From: Clostridiales bacterium
Lineage (GTDB): Bacteria > Bacillota > Clostridia > Lachnospirales > Lachnospiraceae
DNA length: 64,000 nt
NCBI GenBank assembly: GCA_012839295.1
Contig: DUNO01000007.1
Coordinates: 79,052-143,051 of the forward strand
Reading direction: 5' to 3'
Below are positions 55,064 through 64,000 of the stretch, one piece after another (the first letter of the stretch is position 1; every line of letters begins with the position of its first letter). Position numbers and translations under genes: made by a program. The notes below the pieces were generated by a model. That model had not been told where the DNA came from. It made no database searches and saw only the letters and a program-made list of their open reading frames with translations.

Positions 55064-56500
55064 TTACATCCTCCGCTTCGGCAAAGTGATAATAAAGCTA
55101 GTCCCTTTCTTAAACTGTGACCTGACCTTAATCTTTCCCGTGTGGGCCAGGATAATCAGCTTGGCCAAAGAAAGACCGAGGCCATGTCCGCCAATGTTCT
55201 GGTTCCGCACATAATCAGAACGGTAGAAGCGGTCAAAGATGTGGTCAATGTCCTTCTGGGTCATACCGATTCCAGTATCCTGGACCGTAATCACACAGTC
55301 CCCGTTCTGCATTTCACATTTAATCGTAACGGTATCACCATCACGCGAATACTTGACAGCATTATCGATGAAGATACGGATCGCCTGCTTTAAGGCCTGC
55401 TTATCACCGTAGACAATGACATTTTCCATTACGGAGCCTTCAATCACCCGGTTATCTGCCACCAGCTTTGTTTCCTTGACCATATCCTCCACCAGCTTGC
55501 TCATATTAAAGCGTTTCTTAATTAGCTTTAAGGTTTTTTTATCATGCCGTGATAAAAATAGCAGCTTTTCCACCAGATCCTGCATGGATCTGGATTCATT
55601 CTGGATTGCTTCAATGGATTCATGGAGGATCTCCGGATCCGTTGTACCCCAGCGGTTTAGCAAGTTTGCGTAGCCCTGTATCACGGCAATGGGGGTCCGC
55701 AGCTCATGGGATGCGTCCGATACAAACTGCTTCTGGCTCTCATAGGAGGTCTCGATACGGTCCAGCATGGCATTGATGACATTTGCCAGATCCTTTAATT
55801 CATTCTTAGTTCCTTCCACATTCAGCCGCTCACTATGGAGATTATTTGCCGTCAGCCGGTTTGCTGTAGCCGACATCACCCGGACAGGCTCAAACAGCTT
55901 GACATCACTGCGCGTGCCCTTGCGTATGACCAGACATACGATGAGCAGATATAATAAAACCAGCTTCCAAGCCAGGTCAAGGCATTTGACATAGCTGTCA
56001 GACAGATCATAGCGAAACTGGGCAATATAGGGTGTAGTCCCAATGAGGAATTCCCTTTGGCTTTTAATAATCAAAATATTTAAGTCATCCTTCCAAGCAT
56101 AATGGATGCCAAAGGTAAACTTCCTGTCAATATCCTGGTCACGGTCACAATCATTATAATAACCGGATTTCGTATTCTTATTTAAAATCCTTACGGTAAG
56201 GCCCTGGTCAATATAAGGGTTAAAGATCTCCTTTCCCGGCTCCTCCGATATGACATCCACAAGGGTGTCTGCCATCCGGTCAAAATTAATTTTCTCAGAA
56301 TACATATAAATAATAATAAAACCAAAGATAAACAGGATTCCATGGGTCAGCATCAGCTTCATATAAGCCATGGATATCCGGAATGCCATGGATAGGCGGA
56401 AGCTGCCCAGCCACCGCTCTTTTCTTCTTCTAATGGGGAGAACAATTTTTCTCAGTATCCTGCGGATTATCTCTAATAACTGCCCCTTCGTAGCTGCCAC
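55064..56500 (-). CDS. Membrane sensor histidine kinase
   Basis: The 478-residue protein begins at a GTG close to a GGAAGGGG site. It has helices at about 47-66 and 173-190 enclosing an extracellular sensor of about 105 residues, a HAMP region, the H box FVSDASHELRTPIAVIQGYA, the N box IRIFIDNAVKYSRDGD and the G box GGHGLGLSLAKLII. It should phosphorylate the OmpR-type regulator encoded 90 bases upstream. The signal is unknown. Confidence 0.92.
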   Translation of the reverse strand: MAATKGQLLEIIRRILRKIVLPIRRRKERWLGSFRLSMAFRISMAYMKLMLTHGILFIFGFIIIYMYSEKINFDRMADTLVDVISEEPGKEIFNPYIDQGLTVRILNKNTKSGYYNDCDRDQDIDRKFTFGIHYAWKDDLNILIIKSQREFLIGTTPYIAQFRYDLSDSYVKCLDLAWKLVLLYLLIVCLVIRKGTRSDVKLFEPVRVMSATANRLTANNLHSERLNVEGTKNELKDLANVINAMLDRIETSYESQKQFVSDASHELRTPIAVIQGYANLLNRWGTTDPEILHESIEAIQNESRSMQDLVEKLLFLSRHDKKTLKLIKKRFNMSKLVEDMVKETKLVADNRVIEGSVMENVIVYGDKQALKQAIRIFIDNAVKYSRDGDTVTIKCEMQNGDCVITVQDTGIGMTQKDIDHIFDRFYRSDYVRNQNIGGHGLGLSLAKLIILAHTGKIKVRSQFKKGTSFIITLPKRRM

Positions 56501-56590
56501 TCCCCTTCCTGTAAGCTTAGCCGGATGATTTCCCCTGACATACGGGTGTTGCGATGCAGCAATAAATTCCGGCCCTGACCATGGTATCTG

Positions 56591-57286
56591 TTAAGAAAAT
56601 GTCTCTTTTTCCTTAATAATATACCCAACTCCCCTTACGGTTGAAATTAAATGTATTCCATATTTCTCATCAATCTTCTGCCTTAAATAGCGGATATAGA
56701 CATCCACTACATTCGTATCACCAAAATACTCATAGTCCCATACATTATTTAACAGCTGCTCCCTGGTCAGGGCAATATTCTTATTACGCATCAGGTATTC
56801 CAGCAGCTCATATTCCTTTTTCGTGAGAACAAGCTCTTCATCACCAAAATAGGCCGTATGGCTTGCCAGATTCAAGGTCACTCCGCAGGTCTCAAGCTTG
56901 TCAATCTTAACCTCGGACAACGTATTCTTAACCCGGTTCAACGCCACACGGATCCGGGCCAGCAGCTCCTCAATTGCAAAGGGCTTCGTCATATAATCAT
57001 CTGCCCCCATATCAAGGCCCGCTACCTTATCTGTGACGTCATCCTTTGCCGTAAGCATAATAATAGGCATCTTAGACTCCAAACGGATACGTCGGCATAC
57101 TTCAATTCCGCTAAGGCCCGGCAGCATAATATCCAGTACAACTAAATCAACCTTCTCTTTCAGCGCCTTTTCGAGTCCCGTCCTGCCATCTCCGGCTACA
57201 AGTACCTCATAGCCTTCATGCTTTAATTCCAATTCCAAGAATCTCGCTATTTTCGCCTCATCCTCAACAATTAATATCTTAGCCAA
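56591..57286 (-). CDS. OmpR-family response regulator
   Basis: The 231-residue protein starts at a TTG 6 bases after GGAGGG. The receiver has the acidic pair in ILIVEDEAKIA, the phospho-Asp in VLDIMLPGLSG and the Lys in YMTKPFAIEELLARI. The C-terminal winged helix has LTKKEYELLEYLMRNKNIAL and DVYIRYLRQKIDEKYG. It is the first gene of the two-component operon. Confidence 0.95.
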   Translation of the reverse strand: MAKILIVEDEAKIARFLELELKHEGYEVLVAGDGRTGLEKALKEKVDLVVLDIMLPGLSGIEVCRRIRLESKMPIIMLTAKDDVTDKVAGLDMGADDYMTKPFAIEELLARIRVALNRVKNTLSEVKIDKLETCGVTLNLASHTAYFGDEELVLTKKEYELLEYLMRNKNIALTREQLLNNVWDYEYFGDTNVVDVYIRYLRQKIDEKYGIHLISTVRGVGYIIKEKETFS

Positions 57287-57493
57287 AAAAAGCCCTCCCT
57301 TACCGTTCCTGATACGGGCCTTCATAAGGGCTCGCACCAACAATATCTGTTTCCATTGTATCGGTTAGCATCTCCTTTTGCAATATCTGTATATTAAAAT
57401 TCCATTAGAAACAGGATAAACCGGCCTGTCCCCTCACCTCACATACAAAAGGAGAACTATAAATTTTATTATTTAAATAATGCTTTTTGACAG

Positions 57494-57539
57494 CAAAAAG
57501 CCCCCAGCCATGGCTTTAGCCATAACCTGAAGGCTTTTC
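57494..57539 (-). terminator. Terminator after transketolase
   Basis: On the minus strand AAAAGCCTTCAGGTTATGGC pairs with GCCATGGCTGGGGGCTTTTT around a TAAA loop. Confidence 0.8.
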
Positions 57540-57557
57540 ACTATATCAATTTAGTAA

Positions 57558-59540
57558 TTATAATACGCTTTTTACCGTATTTACTACATTTTCCGTAGTG
57601 AAACCGAATTTCTTGAACAGGACACCTGCCGGAGCGGATGCACCGAAGCTCTTCATAGTAACCGTAGCTCCATCCAGTCCGACATATTTACCCCAACCAA
57701 AGTCAGCGCCAGCCTCTACTGCTACCCTGGCCCTTACATTCTTAGGAAGTATGCTGTCCTTATATTCCTTGGACTGGGCCTCAAAAAGATCCATGGACGG
57801 CATGCTCACTACCCTTACATCAATGCCCTCCTTTGCCAGTTCTGCCTGGGCGTTAATACCAAGCTCCACCTCAGAGCCGCTTGCTATAATAATCGCATCC
57901 GGCACTTCCTTCTTGGAAGGGGACAGGATATAAGCTCCCTTTAAGGCTTCCTTCGAAGAACCGGCCAGCTGGGGCAGGTTCTGACGGGTAAGGACTAAAG
58001 CGGTAGGTGTTGTGGCCGAAGTAATTGCATAGTACCAGGCAGCCGCACATTCTGTTGCGTCAGCGGGCCTGAATACCGTAAAGTTAGGCATTGCGCGAAG
58101 CATTGCCAATTGTTCAATCGGCTCATGGGTCGGTCCATCTTCACCAACACCAATACTATCGTGGGTCAGCACATAAGTGAGGGGCAGTCCCATTAATGCG
58201 GATAATCTTGCCATGGGCTTTACGTAATCGCTAAACACAAAGAAGGTGGATACATAGGCACGTAACCCTCCATGAAGCGCCAATCCATTACCGATTGCAG
58301 CCATTGCCAGCTCCCTTACTCCGAAATGGAGATTGCGTCCCGCGTAATCATCCTTTGAAAAATCTCCCATATCATTCATATAGGTCTTGGTAGAAGGCGC
58401 AAGGTCTGCAGATCCACCAATAAAGCCTGGAAGATAATTCTTAATTCTATTAATCATAACTCCTGAAAGGTTTCTTGTAGCATCCGGCTTATCCGCATAT
58501 GCCCAGAATTCTTCCTTATCTATTAAATCCTTTGCAACGTCCACATCATGGTGCTGATCCCATAATGCCTTCATCTCTGGATATTTCTTGCAATAGTCAG
58601 CAAACAGCTCATTCCATGCAGCCTCTGTCTTAGCGCCCTCTGCCGCAAGCGCCTTATAATTATCATAAACCTCTTCCGGGACATAGAAGGCTTCCTGGCT
58701 TGGCCAGCCCAGCTTCTCCTTCATGGCAGCTACATTATCTGCACCGAGGGGCTCACCGTGGGCACTTGCCTTACCTTCCTTAGGGCTGCCAAAACCAATC
58801 TGTGTTTTTACAGTAATCATGGACGGCCTTGATAAATCTGCCTTTGCGGCTTCAATTGCCTTTCCTATCTCTTCAAGGTCATTACCGTCTTCCACAACTA
58901 AGGTCTGAAATCCAAAGGCCTCAAAACGCTTCCGGACATCCTCTGTAAATGCGATATCCGTGCTTCCTTCAATGGAAATCTTATTGCTGTCGTAAAATAC
59001 GATTAACTTACCTAAGCCAAGGGTACCGGCCAGTGACATTGCCTCTGAGGTAATACCCTCCATCATACAGCCATCGCCGCCAAGAACATAGGTATAATGA
59101 TCCACTACCGGATATCCTTCTTTATTGAATTTTGCAGACAGATGGGCTTCACCCATTGCCATACCAACTGCCATTGCCATACCTGCGCCAAGGGGGCCTG
59201 TCGTAGCTTCTACACCAACTGTATGACCATATTCCGGATGTCCCGGTGTCAGGGAACCCTCCTGCCTGAAATTCGCCAAGTCCTCCGCCTTAAGTCCATA
59301 TCCAAATAAATGCAATAAGGAATAAAGCAACATGGAGCCGTGACCGCCGGAGAGAACGAAGCGGTCCCTGTTAGCCCATTTCGGGTTTGCCGGATTGTGC
59401 TTCATATGCTTTGCCCATAATTCATATGACATTGCTGCTGCACCCAGAGGTAAACCAGGATGTCCTGAATTGGCCTTTTGTACGCCATCAGCGGATAATA
59501 CCCTTATGGCATTCACTGACATTGTATCAATATTCTTCAT
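57558..59540 (-). CDS. tkt: Transketolase
   Basis: The 660-residue enzyme starts at the ATG 5 bases after GGAGG. It has the N-terminal histidine in KANSGHPGLPLGAAAMSYEL, the thiamine diphosphate motif LGGDGCMMEGITSEAMSLAG, and the pyrimidine-domain blocks NLHFGVRELAMAAIGNGLAL and THDSIGVGEDGPTHEPIEQL. It moves two-carbon units in the pentose phosphate pathway. It lies 82 bases downstream of the transaldolase-like gene on the same strand and is probably co-transcribed. Confidence 0.97.
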   Translation of the reverse strand: MKNIDTMSVNAIRVLSADGVQKANSGHPGLPLGAAAMSYELWAKHMKHNPANPKWANRDRFVLSGGHGSMLLYSLLHLFGYGLKAEDLANFRQEGSLTPGHPEYGHTVGVEATTGPLGAGMAMAVGMAMGEAHLSAKFNKEGYPVVDHYTYVLGGDGCMMEGITSEAMSLAGTLGLGKLIVFYDSNKISIEGSTDIAFTEDVRKRFEAFGFQTLVVEDGNDLEEIGKAIEAAKADLSRPSMITVKTQIGFGSPKEGKASAHGEPLGADNVAAMKEKLGWPSQEAFYVPEEVYDNYKALAAEGAKTEAAWNELFADYCKKYPEMKALWDQHHDVDVAKDLIDKEEFWAYADKPDATRNLSGVMINRIKNYLPGFIGGSADLAPSTKTYMNDMGDFSKDDYAGRNLHFGVRELAMAAIGNGLALHGGLRAYVSTFFVFSDYVKPMARLSALMGLPLTYVLTHDSIGVGEDGPTHEPIEQLAMLRAMPNFTVFRPADATECAAAWYYAITSATTPTALVLTRQNLPQLAGSSKEALKGAYILSPSKKEVPDAIIIASGSEVELGINAQAELAKEGIDVRVVSMPSMDLFEAQSKEYKDSILPKNVRARVAVEAGADFGWGKYVGLDGATVTMKSFGASAPAGVLFKKFGFTTENVVNTVKSVL

Positions 59541-59622
59541 TTTTTCCTCCATTCAGCCGCCTTTGCGGCAATAACATCTGGAAAAGGCCCATTACGAGCC
59601 TTCTCTTTATTCCATCATTTTT

Positions 59623-60276
59623 TTATTCACCAAATGCCGCTTTATAATCCTGTATGAACTTTTCAATTCCGGCTGTGGTTAACGGATGCTTGGTAGCCTG
59701 TTCAATTACACTGTAAGGAACAGTCGCAATATCTGCACCTGCAAGAGCACATTCCGTAATATGGACTACATTACGGATGGAAGCAGCAATAATTTCTGTT
59801 TTAATATCAAAGGTACTGAAAATCTGCACAATCGTTTCAATTAAATCTGTGCCTGGCATAGAAATATCGTCAAGGCGGCCCACAAAGGGTGATACATAGG
59901 TTGCGCCTGCCCTGGCTGCAAGAAGTGCCTGATTTGCTGAGAAAATTAATGTTACGTTTGTCTTGATACCTTCACTGGAAAGAATCTTGGTAGCCTTTAA
60001 GCCTTCTAATGTCATAGGGATTTTAACTACCATATTAGGGTGCAGCTTGGCAATCTCCCTGCCTTCTGCGACCATATCCTCCGCTTTCACGGTGGTAGCC
60101 TTCACCTCTCCGCTGATGGGTCCATCAACAAGACTGGTGATCTCATTAATTACATCCTCCAGTTTCTTACCCTCCTTAGCAATTAAGGATGGATTGGTGG
60201 TCACACCGCAAATGACACCCAGTTCACTTGCTTTCCTGATTTCTTCCACATTTGCCGTATCGAGAAACAGCTTCAT
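59623..60276 (-). CDS. Transaldolase / fructose-6-phosphate aldolase (TAL-like)
   Basis: The 217-residue protein starts at the ATG after GGGAGGTTTTTATTT. It has [20 protein letters not shown] and [14 protein letters not shown], the Schiff-base Lys in [14 protein letters not shown] and [19 protein letters not shown]. This is the short TalC/FSA class. Beside transketolase it probably acts as the pathway's transaldolase, but the aldolase activity cannot be excluded from sequence. Confidence 0.93.
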   Translation of the reverse strand: MKLFLDTANVEEIRKASELGVICGVTTNPSLIAKEGKKLEDVINEITSLVDGPISGEVKATTVKAEDMVAEGREIAKLHPNMVVKIPMTLEGLKATKILSSEGIKTNVTLIFSANQALLAARAGATYVSPFVGRLDDISMPGTDLIETIVQIFSTFDIKTEIIAASIRNVVHITECALAGADIATVPYSVIEQATKHPLTTAGIEKFIQDYKAAFGE

Positions 60277-60498
60277 AAATAAAAACCTCCCTTGGACTGG
60301 AACCTTAATCCAGCTACCCATGGCAAAAAAGCCTGCCATTGCATATAAGCCTGCCGCTGTTATAAAGTCCTGTCTTTCTTCATTAAAAATTAATGGTTTC
60401 TAGGAGTGTCCATATTAATTCCGCCCCCCGGTTCTAGGAAGATTGCTCTTCCTATCGGTTTAACAAAGACTCCGCTTATAAAGGAACTAAAGTTCCTT

Positions 60499-60546
60499 AG
60501 AACTACAGTCCCCAGAACTACAGCCCCTAAGACTAAAGCTCTTAAG
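60499..60546. repeat. 15-16 bp degenerate tandem repeat, three copies
   Basis: AGAACTACAGTCCCC, AGAACTACAGCCCCT and AGACTAAAGCTCTTAAG follow one another, preceded by the palindrome GGAACTAAAGTTCC. They lie in the leader region of the transaldolase-like gene. The rest of the 60277-60702 gap shows no gene. Confidence 0.55.
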
Positions 60547-60702
60547 CATAACTCCATTTATCGAAAAGCCAGATATACTGCCTTTTGGACCGAGTTTTCA
60601 TATTGGTATACACATACCTCATTAACTATACAATAAAACCAGCAAGAATTCAATTGGCAAATTAAACACACATTTATTATAACTAAATAAAAAAATGTTT
60701 AC

Positions 60703-62928
60703 TTAGACAACAACCTCCAAATCAAAATATAACTCCTCAAACTTCTGGACAGGCATGGGCTTCGCAAAATAATAGCCCTGGATAATATCACAGCCCACAT
60801 GGCCTAAAAAGTCCACCTGTTCCTTTGTTTCAATACATTCTGCCACTACCTTCATATGCAGGTCCTTAGCCATGGTTATTGTATTGCGGATTACCGTTAA
60901 TCCCCGCTCCACCTCATCTGTCAGCCGGAACAGCTCACCATCCAGCTTTACCACATCCAAGGGAAGATCCTTAAGTGAGTTCAAGGAAGAATAGCCTGCC
61001 CCGAAATCATCCATTGATACAATAAAGCCATACTCCCTCAGCCTGGTTACTATCTGTATCATCATCTGCTTATTCTGTAAAAATGCACTCTCCGTTAATT
61101 CCAGCTCAATGAAATAATGGGGTACATCATATTTATCAACGATGTCTTTAATGGCATCTGCCAATTGGGGATTGGCAAAATGCAGCCTGGAGATATTAAC
61201 CGAAATCGGTATTGGCTCATAGCCCAGCGTAATCCAATTTCTAATGATTGCGCAGACCTTCCGCAGCATATAATAGTCCAGCTCCATAATGAAACCATTT
61301 TTCTCAAATACGGGCACAAAATTGCTTGGAGAAATAACTCTGCCGCTGCTCTTACACCAGCGGACCAGGGCCTCGGCCCCTTGGAGTACCTCCTCCATGG
61401 GAGAAAATTTAGGTTGGAGATAGACATGGAATTCCTCCTTAAGAAGAGCCTCATTCATCGTCCTCTCAATCTCTTCTTCCTCCAACAGACGGTCACGGGC
61501 CGCATCATCAAAGAAGGCCATAATTCCCTTTGCACTACCTTTAATACTATTCTTGGCAATACTTGAGAATTCACCCATATGGTCAATTGAGTCCTGATGC
61601 TCTGTTATATGATAAATTCCATAATATATCTTTGTCGTACTGGTGAACCTCAGCTTATGCAGCCTGCGGTCCAGCTCATGGATCCTCTCCGTCAGCTCCC
61701 CGTCCTCCTGAAATGAAGTCATGACATAGAACTGATCCGCAGCATACCTTGTAAATGGCTCTCCCGGCTTCGCCCATTTTTTAATAACATTATAAATCTC
61801 CTTAAGAATTTCATCCCCCTTCTGATACCCGTAAGCATCATTAATGACCTTAAAGCGGTTAATATCAAAATTTATAATTGCGTATTTTCTCCTGTTATAT
61901 AATTTGTTACCTAAAATCCTGTTCGCTGTAAGGCGGAATTTGTACCAATTGTCTCCTCCCGTAACCGGATCCAAATACATCATCTTAACAAGTTTATTAT
62001 CTGCACTGCGCTGGAATATTATTAAAAGCATAATTAAGAAGGCCGTACCAACTGTCATAAATATCCACATAAGATTTGTAAGCCTTATGATATCCCTGGT
62101 CAGCGGGCAGAGTGTATCCGGCCTGCCAACCAGTACGGACCATTCCCTCATACCCAATTCGGCTTCAGTCCATATATATTCCTCACTACTTTCTTTTGCC
62201 GGGAAGAGGAAATCCTTTAATTTAATTGTGTTTAAAGCCTTCATTCGCTCCTCTAGAAAATATCCCTTTGAAGTGATTGCCTTATAATTAAAACTGCTGG
62301 GTTCCGTATCCTGTACATAGCCTATGAGCTTGCGGTCTGCATTAAGAACATAAATCAGGGTTTGGCTCCTGGTCTCATTTTGAAATAATTCCTGGTTACT
62401 GATCTTTGGACTCACTTTGGCCACCAGCACGCCAAGGCATGCTGAATCTTTCATGATAGGAATCGCAAAAAGCTTCACGGGAATATTCTCTGGAGTATAT
62501 ACTATAGCATCCCCTGAAACAATATTCCCTGCTCTTGCATCCAAGAAATATTCCTCACCTGCTATATTGATCCTCTCATCAGCTATATTATAGCCGATTC
62601 CATCCAGACCAACAATTGCAAGATCCACATAAGCCTTCCCACCCGCTATAACAGGAAGAAATGTCCTGATGCTTTCACTGTCAATTTTCCCAGCCTGGGC
62701 AATTAAATCCGCGGAAACCTTCATATGGTCAATATTATTCTCAAATTCCTGCTTTAATAAAGCTGCAAGGCTTTCCGTCAAAGAATTATAGGTATCGAGC
62801 TTCTCCTGGTAGCTATATTGTGCCATGTGGTTCATGTGAAATAGCCCTGCTCCAATTGAAATAAGTATACAGAAAATCGCAAATAGGATCAGGGGTGATG
62901 TTCTACTCTTATGTACATTAAAACTCAT
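60703..62928 (-). CDS. Cache-GGDEF-EAL cyclic-di-GMP phosphodiesterase
   Basis: The 741-residue protein starts at the ATG after GAGGAG. It has a helix near 10-35, an extracellular double-Cache-like sensor to about 280 and a second helix. Its GGDEF-like domain has the active motif replaced by RYAADQFYV. The C-terminal EAL domain is intact: QGAEALVRWC, IELELTESAF, MDDFGAGYSSLNSL, DVVKLDGELF and AECIETKEQVDFLG. I expect it to degrade c-di-GMP, with the GGDEF domain regulatory. This fits a motile, piliated cell. Confidence 0.92.
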   Translation of the reverse strand: MSFNVHKSRTSPLILFAIFCILISIGAGLFHMNHMAQYSYQEKLDTYNSLTESLAALLKQEFENNIDHMKVSADLIAQAGKIDSESIRTFLPVIAGGKAYVDLAIVGLDGIGYNIADERINIAGEEYFLDARAGNIVSGDAIVYTPENIPVKLFAIPIMKDSACLGVLVAKVSPKISNQELFQNETRSQTLIYVLNADRKLIGYVQDTEPSSFNYKAITSKGYFLEERMKALNTIKLKDFLFPAKESSEEYIWTEAELGMREWSVLVGRPDTLCPLTRDIIRLTNLMWIFMTVGTAFLIMLLIIFQRSADNKLVKMMYLDPVTGGDNWYKFRLTANRILGNKLYNRRKYAIINFDINRFKVINDAYGYQKGDEILKEIYNVIKKWAKPGEPFTRYAADQFYVMTSFQEDGELTERIHELDRRLHKLRFTSTTKIYYGIYHITEHQDSIDHMGEFSSIAKNSIKGSAKGIMAFFDDAARDRLLEEEEIERTMNEALLKEEFHVYLQPKFSPMEEVLQGAEALVRWCKSSGRVISPSNFVPVFEKNGFIMELDYYMLRKVCAIIRNWITLGYEPIPISVNISRLHFANPQLADAIKDIVDKYDVPHYFIELELTESAFLQNKQMMIQIVTRLREYGFIVSMDDFGAGYSSLNSLKDLPLDVVKLDGELFRLTDEVERGLTVIRNTITMAKDLHMKVVAECIETKEQVDFLGHVGCDIIQGYYFAKPMPVQKFEELYFDLEVVV

Positions 62929-63287
62929 GAAGTTTCTCCTCATTGGTCAATTCTATAGTCGTGCATTTTCCCATAGCTTGTAGAAAAAACTAAAATCCTT
63001 GGGAAAATTTTTAAAGCCAAAATATTATAAGCTGAACTATGTTTAGTAAAATACGGGTTTCTATGTATTTTTTCCCTGTAAATTAACCTCTTCTATCATA
63101 CACTAGATATCGCATATTTGTCAAAATGTCTTGTATACTATTGAATTTAATAATCTATTTTTAAAATTGTTTTAGCTTGGGGTCGTCTTAATTAATAAGA
63201 AAAAACATGCCCTAAAAATGCATTAATTAATGCCTCTTTTACGGACGGTCCAATTATTTTAGAGATAAAAAAGAAAAAAAGATATGA
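62929..63287. other. Gene-free AT-rich stretch
   Basis: No supported gene is visible. It holds the promoter region of the Cache-GGDEF-EAL gene and a short palindrome (GCATTAATTAATGC, 63220-63233). Confidence 0.5.
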
Positions 63288-63314
63288 AAAAAGACCTATC
63301 TATAGGTCCTTTTT
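63288..63314 (-). terminator. Terminator of the tRNA cluster
   Basis: On the minus strand GGACCTA-TAGA-TAGGTC is followed by TTTTTT. It ends the tRNA unit. Confidence 0.85.
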
Positions 63315-63316
63315 AA

Positions 63317-63389
63317 TGAGACATCCGGGATTCGAACCCGGGACACCATGATTAAAAGTCATGTGCTCTACCGGCTGAGCTAATATCCC
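63317..63389 (-). tRNA. tRNA-Lys (anticodon UUU)
   Basis: The cloverleaf begins GGGATATTAGCTCAGCCGG. The anticodon loop is CTTTTAA, the T loop is GGTTCGAAT and the discriminator is A. CCA is not encoded. Confidence 0.96.
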
Positions 63390-63408
63390 ATGCTTAGTCA
63401 AAGCAAAA

Positions 63409-63481
<73 letters not shown>

Positions 63482-63561
63482 AAGGTCAACATCGTTTTCC
63501 TTGAAGTAAGTATTTACACTCCTATGGTCTACGAAACTATTTAGTTTATATTGCATATCAG

Positions 63562-63635
63562 TTGCGGGGATAGGATTTGAACCTATGACCTTCGGGTTAT
63601 GAGCCCGACGAGCTTCCAGACTGCTCCACCCCGCG
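63562..63635 (-). tRNA. Initiator tRNA-fMet (anticodon CAU)
   Basis: The cloverleaf begins CGCGGGGTGGAGCAGTCTGG and ends CCCCGCAA, so position 1 C faces an unpaired A at position 72. The anticodon stem has three G-C pairs around CTCATAA. These are initiator hallmarks. Confidence 0.95.
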
Positions 63636-63692
63636 GCACTATTTACCAGTCTGCTTAAATTCTCACTGCAAACTTTGTTGGCATAAAGCCAG

Positions 63693-63774
63693 TGGATGGG
63701 GAAGGATTCGAACCTTCGAAATCGTCGATAACAGATTTACAGTCTGCCCCCTTTGGCCACTCGGGAACCCATCC
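63693..63774 (-). tRNA. tRNA-Tyr (anticodon GUA)
   Basis: The cloverleaf begins GGATGGGTTCCCGAGTGGCC. It has a CTGTAAA anticodon loop, a long variable arm and the T loop GGTTCGAAT. Confidence 0.95.
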
Positions 63775-63815
63775 AAAAATATTAACTAGGTATACCTTGT
63801 ATACATTAATTAAAA

Positions 63816-63888
63816 AGCCGATGATCGGACTCGAACCGATAACCTGCTGATTACAAGTCAGCTGCTCTGCCAATTGAGCCACATCGGC
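63816..63888 (-). tRNA. tRNA-Thr (anticodon UGU)
   Basis: The cloverleaf begins GCCGATGTGGCTCAATTGG. The anticodon loop is CTTGTAA, the T loop is GGTTCGAGT and the discriminator is T. Confidence 0.95.
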
Positions 63889-63927
63889 ATTCTTGATACA
63901 GTCTTCAATACTAATTAAAGTATTAAG

Positions 63928-64000
63928 TGGGACCTATAGGGCTCGAACCTATGACCCTCTGCTTGTAAGGCAGATGCTCTCCCAGCTGAGCTAAGATCCC
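63928..64000 (-). tRNA. tRNA-Val (anticodon UAC)
   Basis: The cloverleaf begins at the last base of the window with GGGATCTTAGCTCAGCTGGG. The anticodon loop is CTTACAA and the discriminator is A. It is complete, and more tRNA genes may follow outside the window. Confidence 0.95.

Noticed and set aside
63655..63882. 75-codon minus-strand frame resembling widely annotated hypothetical proteins (MAQLAEQLTCNQQVIGSS)
   Set aside because: It is the translation of the tRNA-Thr and tRNA-Tyr genes and is a well-known spurious product.

Overview
The window looks like a chromosomal segment of a flagellated, spore-forming, low-to-mid GC anaerobe of the Clostridia, most likely family Lachnospiraceae. The evidence is a sporulation SpoIID protein and a BofA-type sigma-K checkpoint protein, flagellin with FliS, a Tad-type pilus operon with a clostridial Flp1-like pilin and DUF5702/DUF6382 partners, an ATP-type PEP carboxykinase, a T-box leader on metG, and strong AGGAGG ribosome binding sites with frequent TTG/GTG starts. 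Family assignments are recalled from protein sequence, not searched.

Layout. 0-7.6 kb: a LysM/GH18 spore-type protein with a degenerate active site, a decayed patch holding 5'-truncated URO-D and LysR genes, spoIID, mtnN and murG. 7.6-12.9 kb: HIT protein, orphan histidine kinase, then a minus-strand run of small membrane protein, glpK, rhomboid and flavodoxin-like/SCP2 protein. 12.9-17.5 kb: a second decayed patch with a URO-D fragment fused to a truncated lipoprotein gene, a broken PAS regulator, a PAS-AraC-PAS-AraC gene split by a frameshift, and a HicAB module whose toxin gene is frameshifted. 17.6-29.6 kb: a complete-looking Tad pilus operon on the minus strand, interrupted by a minisatellite and a 151-bp MITE-like element. 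30.4-37.2 kb: bofA, DUF2508, fliS, flagellin and a 1239-residue flagellar-associated protein. 37.5-47.3 kb: DUF885 lipoprotein, pckA, metG with T-box, a nuclease-like protein, an S1-domain protein and a (p)ppGpp synthetase. 47.5-51.6 kb: promoter, leader ORF, terminator and second leader ORF ahead of a heterodimeric ABC exporter. 51.8-57.3 kb: ABC-2 exporter with LytTR/DUF3021 genes, then an OmpR-type two-component system. 57.5-62.9 kb: transketolase, transaldolase-like aldolase and a Cache-GGDEF-EAL protein. 63.3-64 kb: six tRNA genes.

How the genes work together. The Tad operon encodes a membrane-anchored pilus machine from ATPase and platform proteins to prepilin peptidase, pilin and pseudopilins. 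glpK, pckA, transketolase and the aldolase belong to central carbon metabolism. The two exporter loci look inducible: one by a leader resembling the known bmrB-bmrCD attenuator, the other by its own LytTR regulator.

The features I rate most worth following are the exporter leader at 47.5-48.06 kb, the repeated occurrence of short tandem arrays (12-24 bp units) in intergenic and coding DNA, the MITE-like element at 21.75 kb, and the clustered single-base frameshifts and truncations at 13-17.5 kb.
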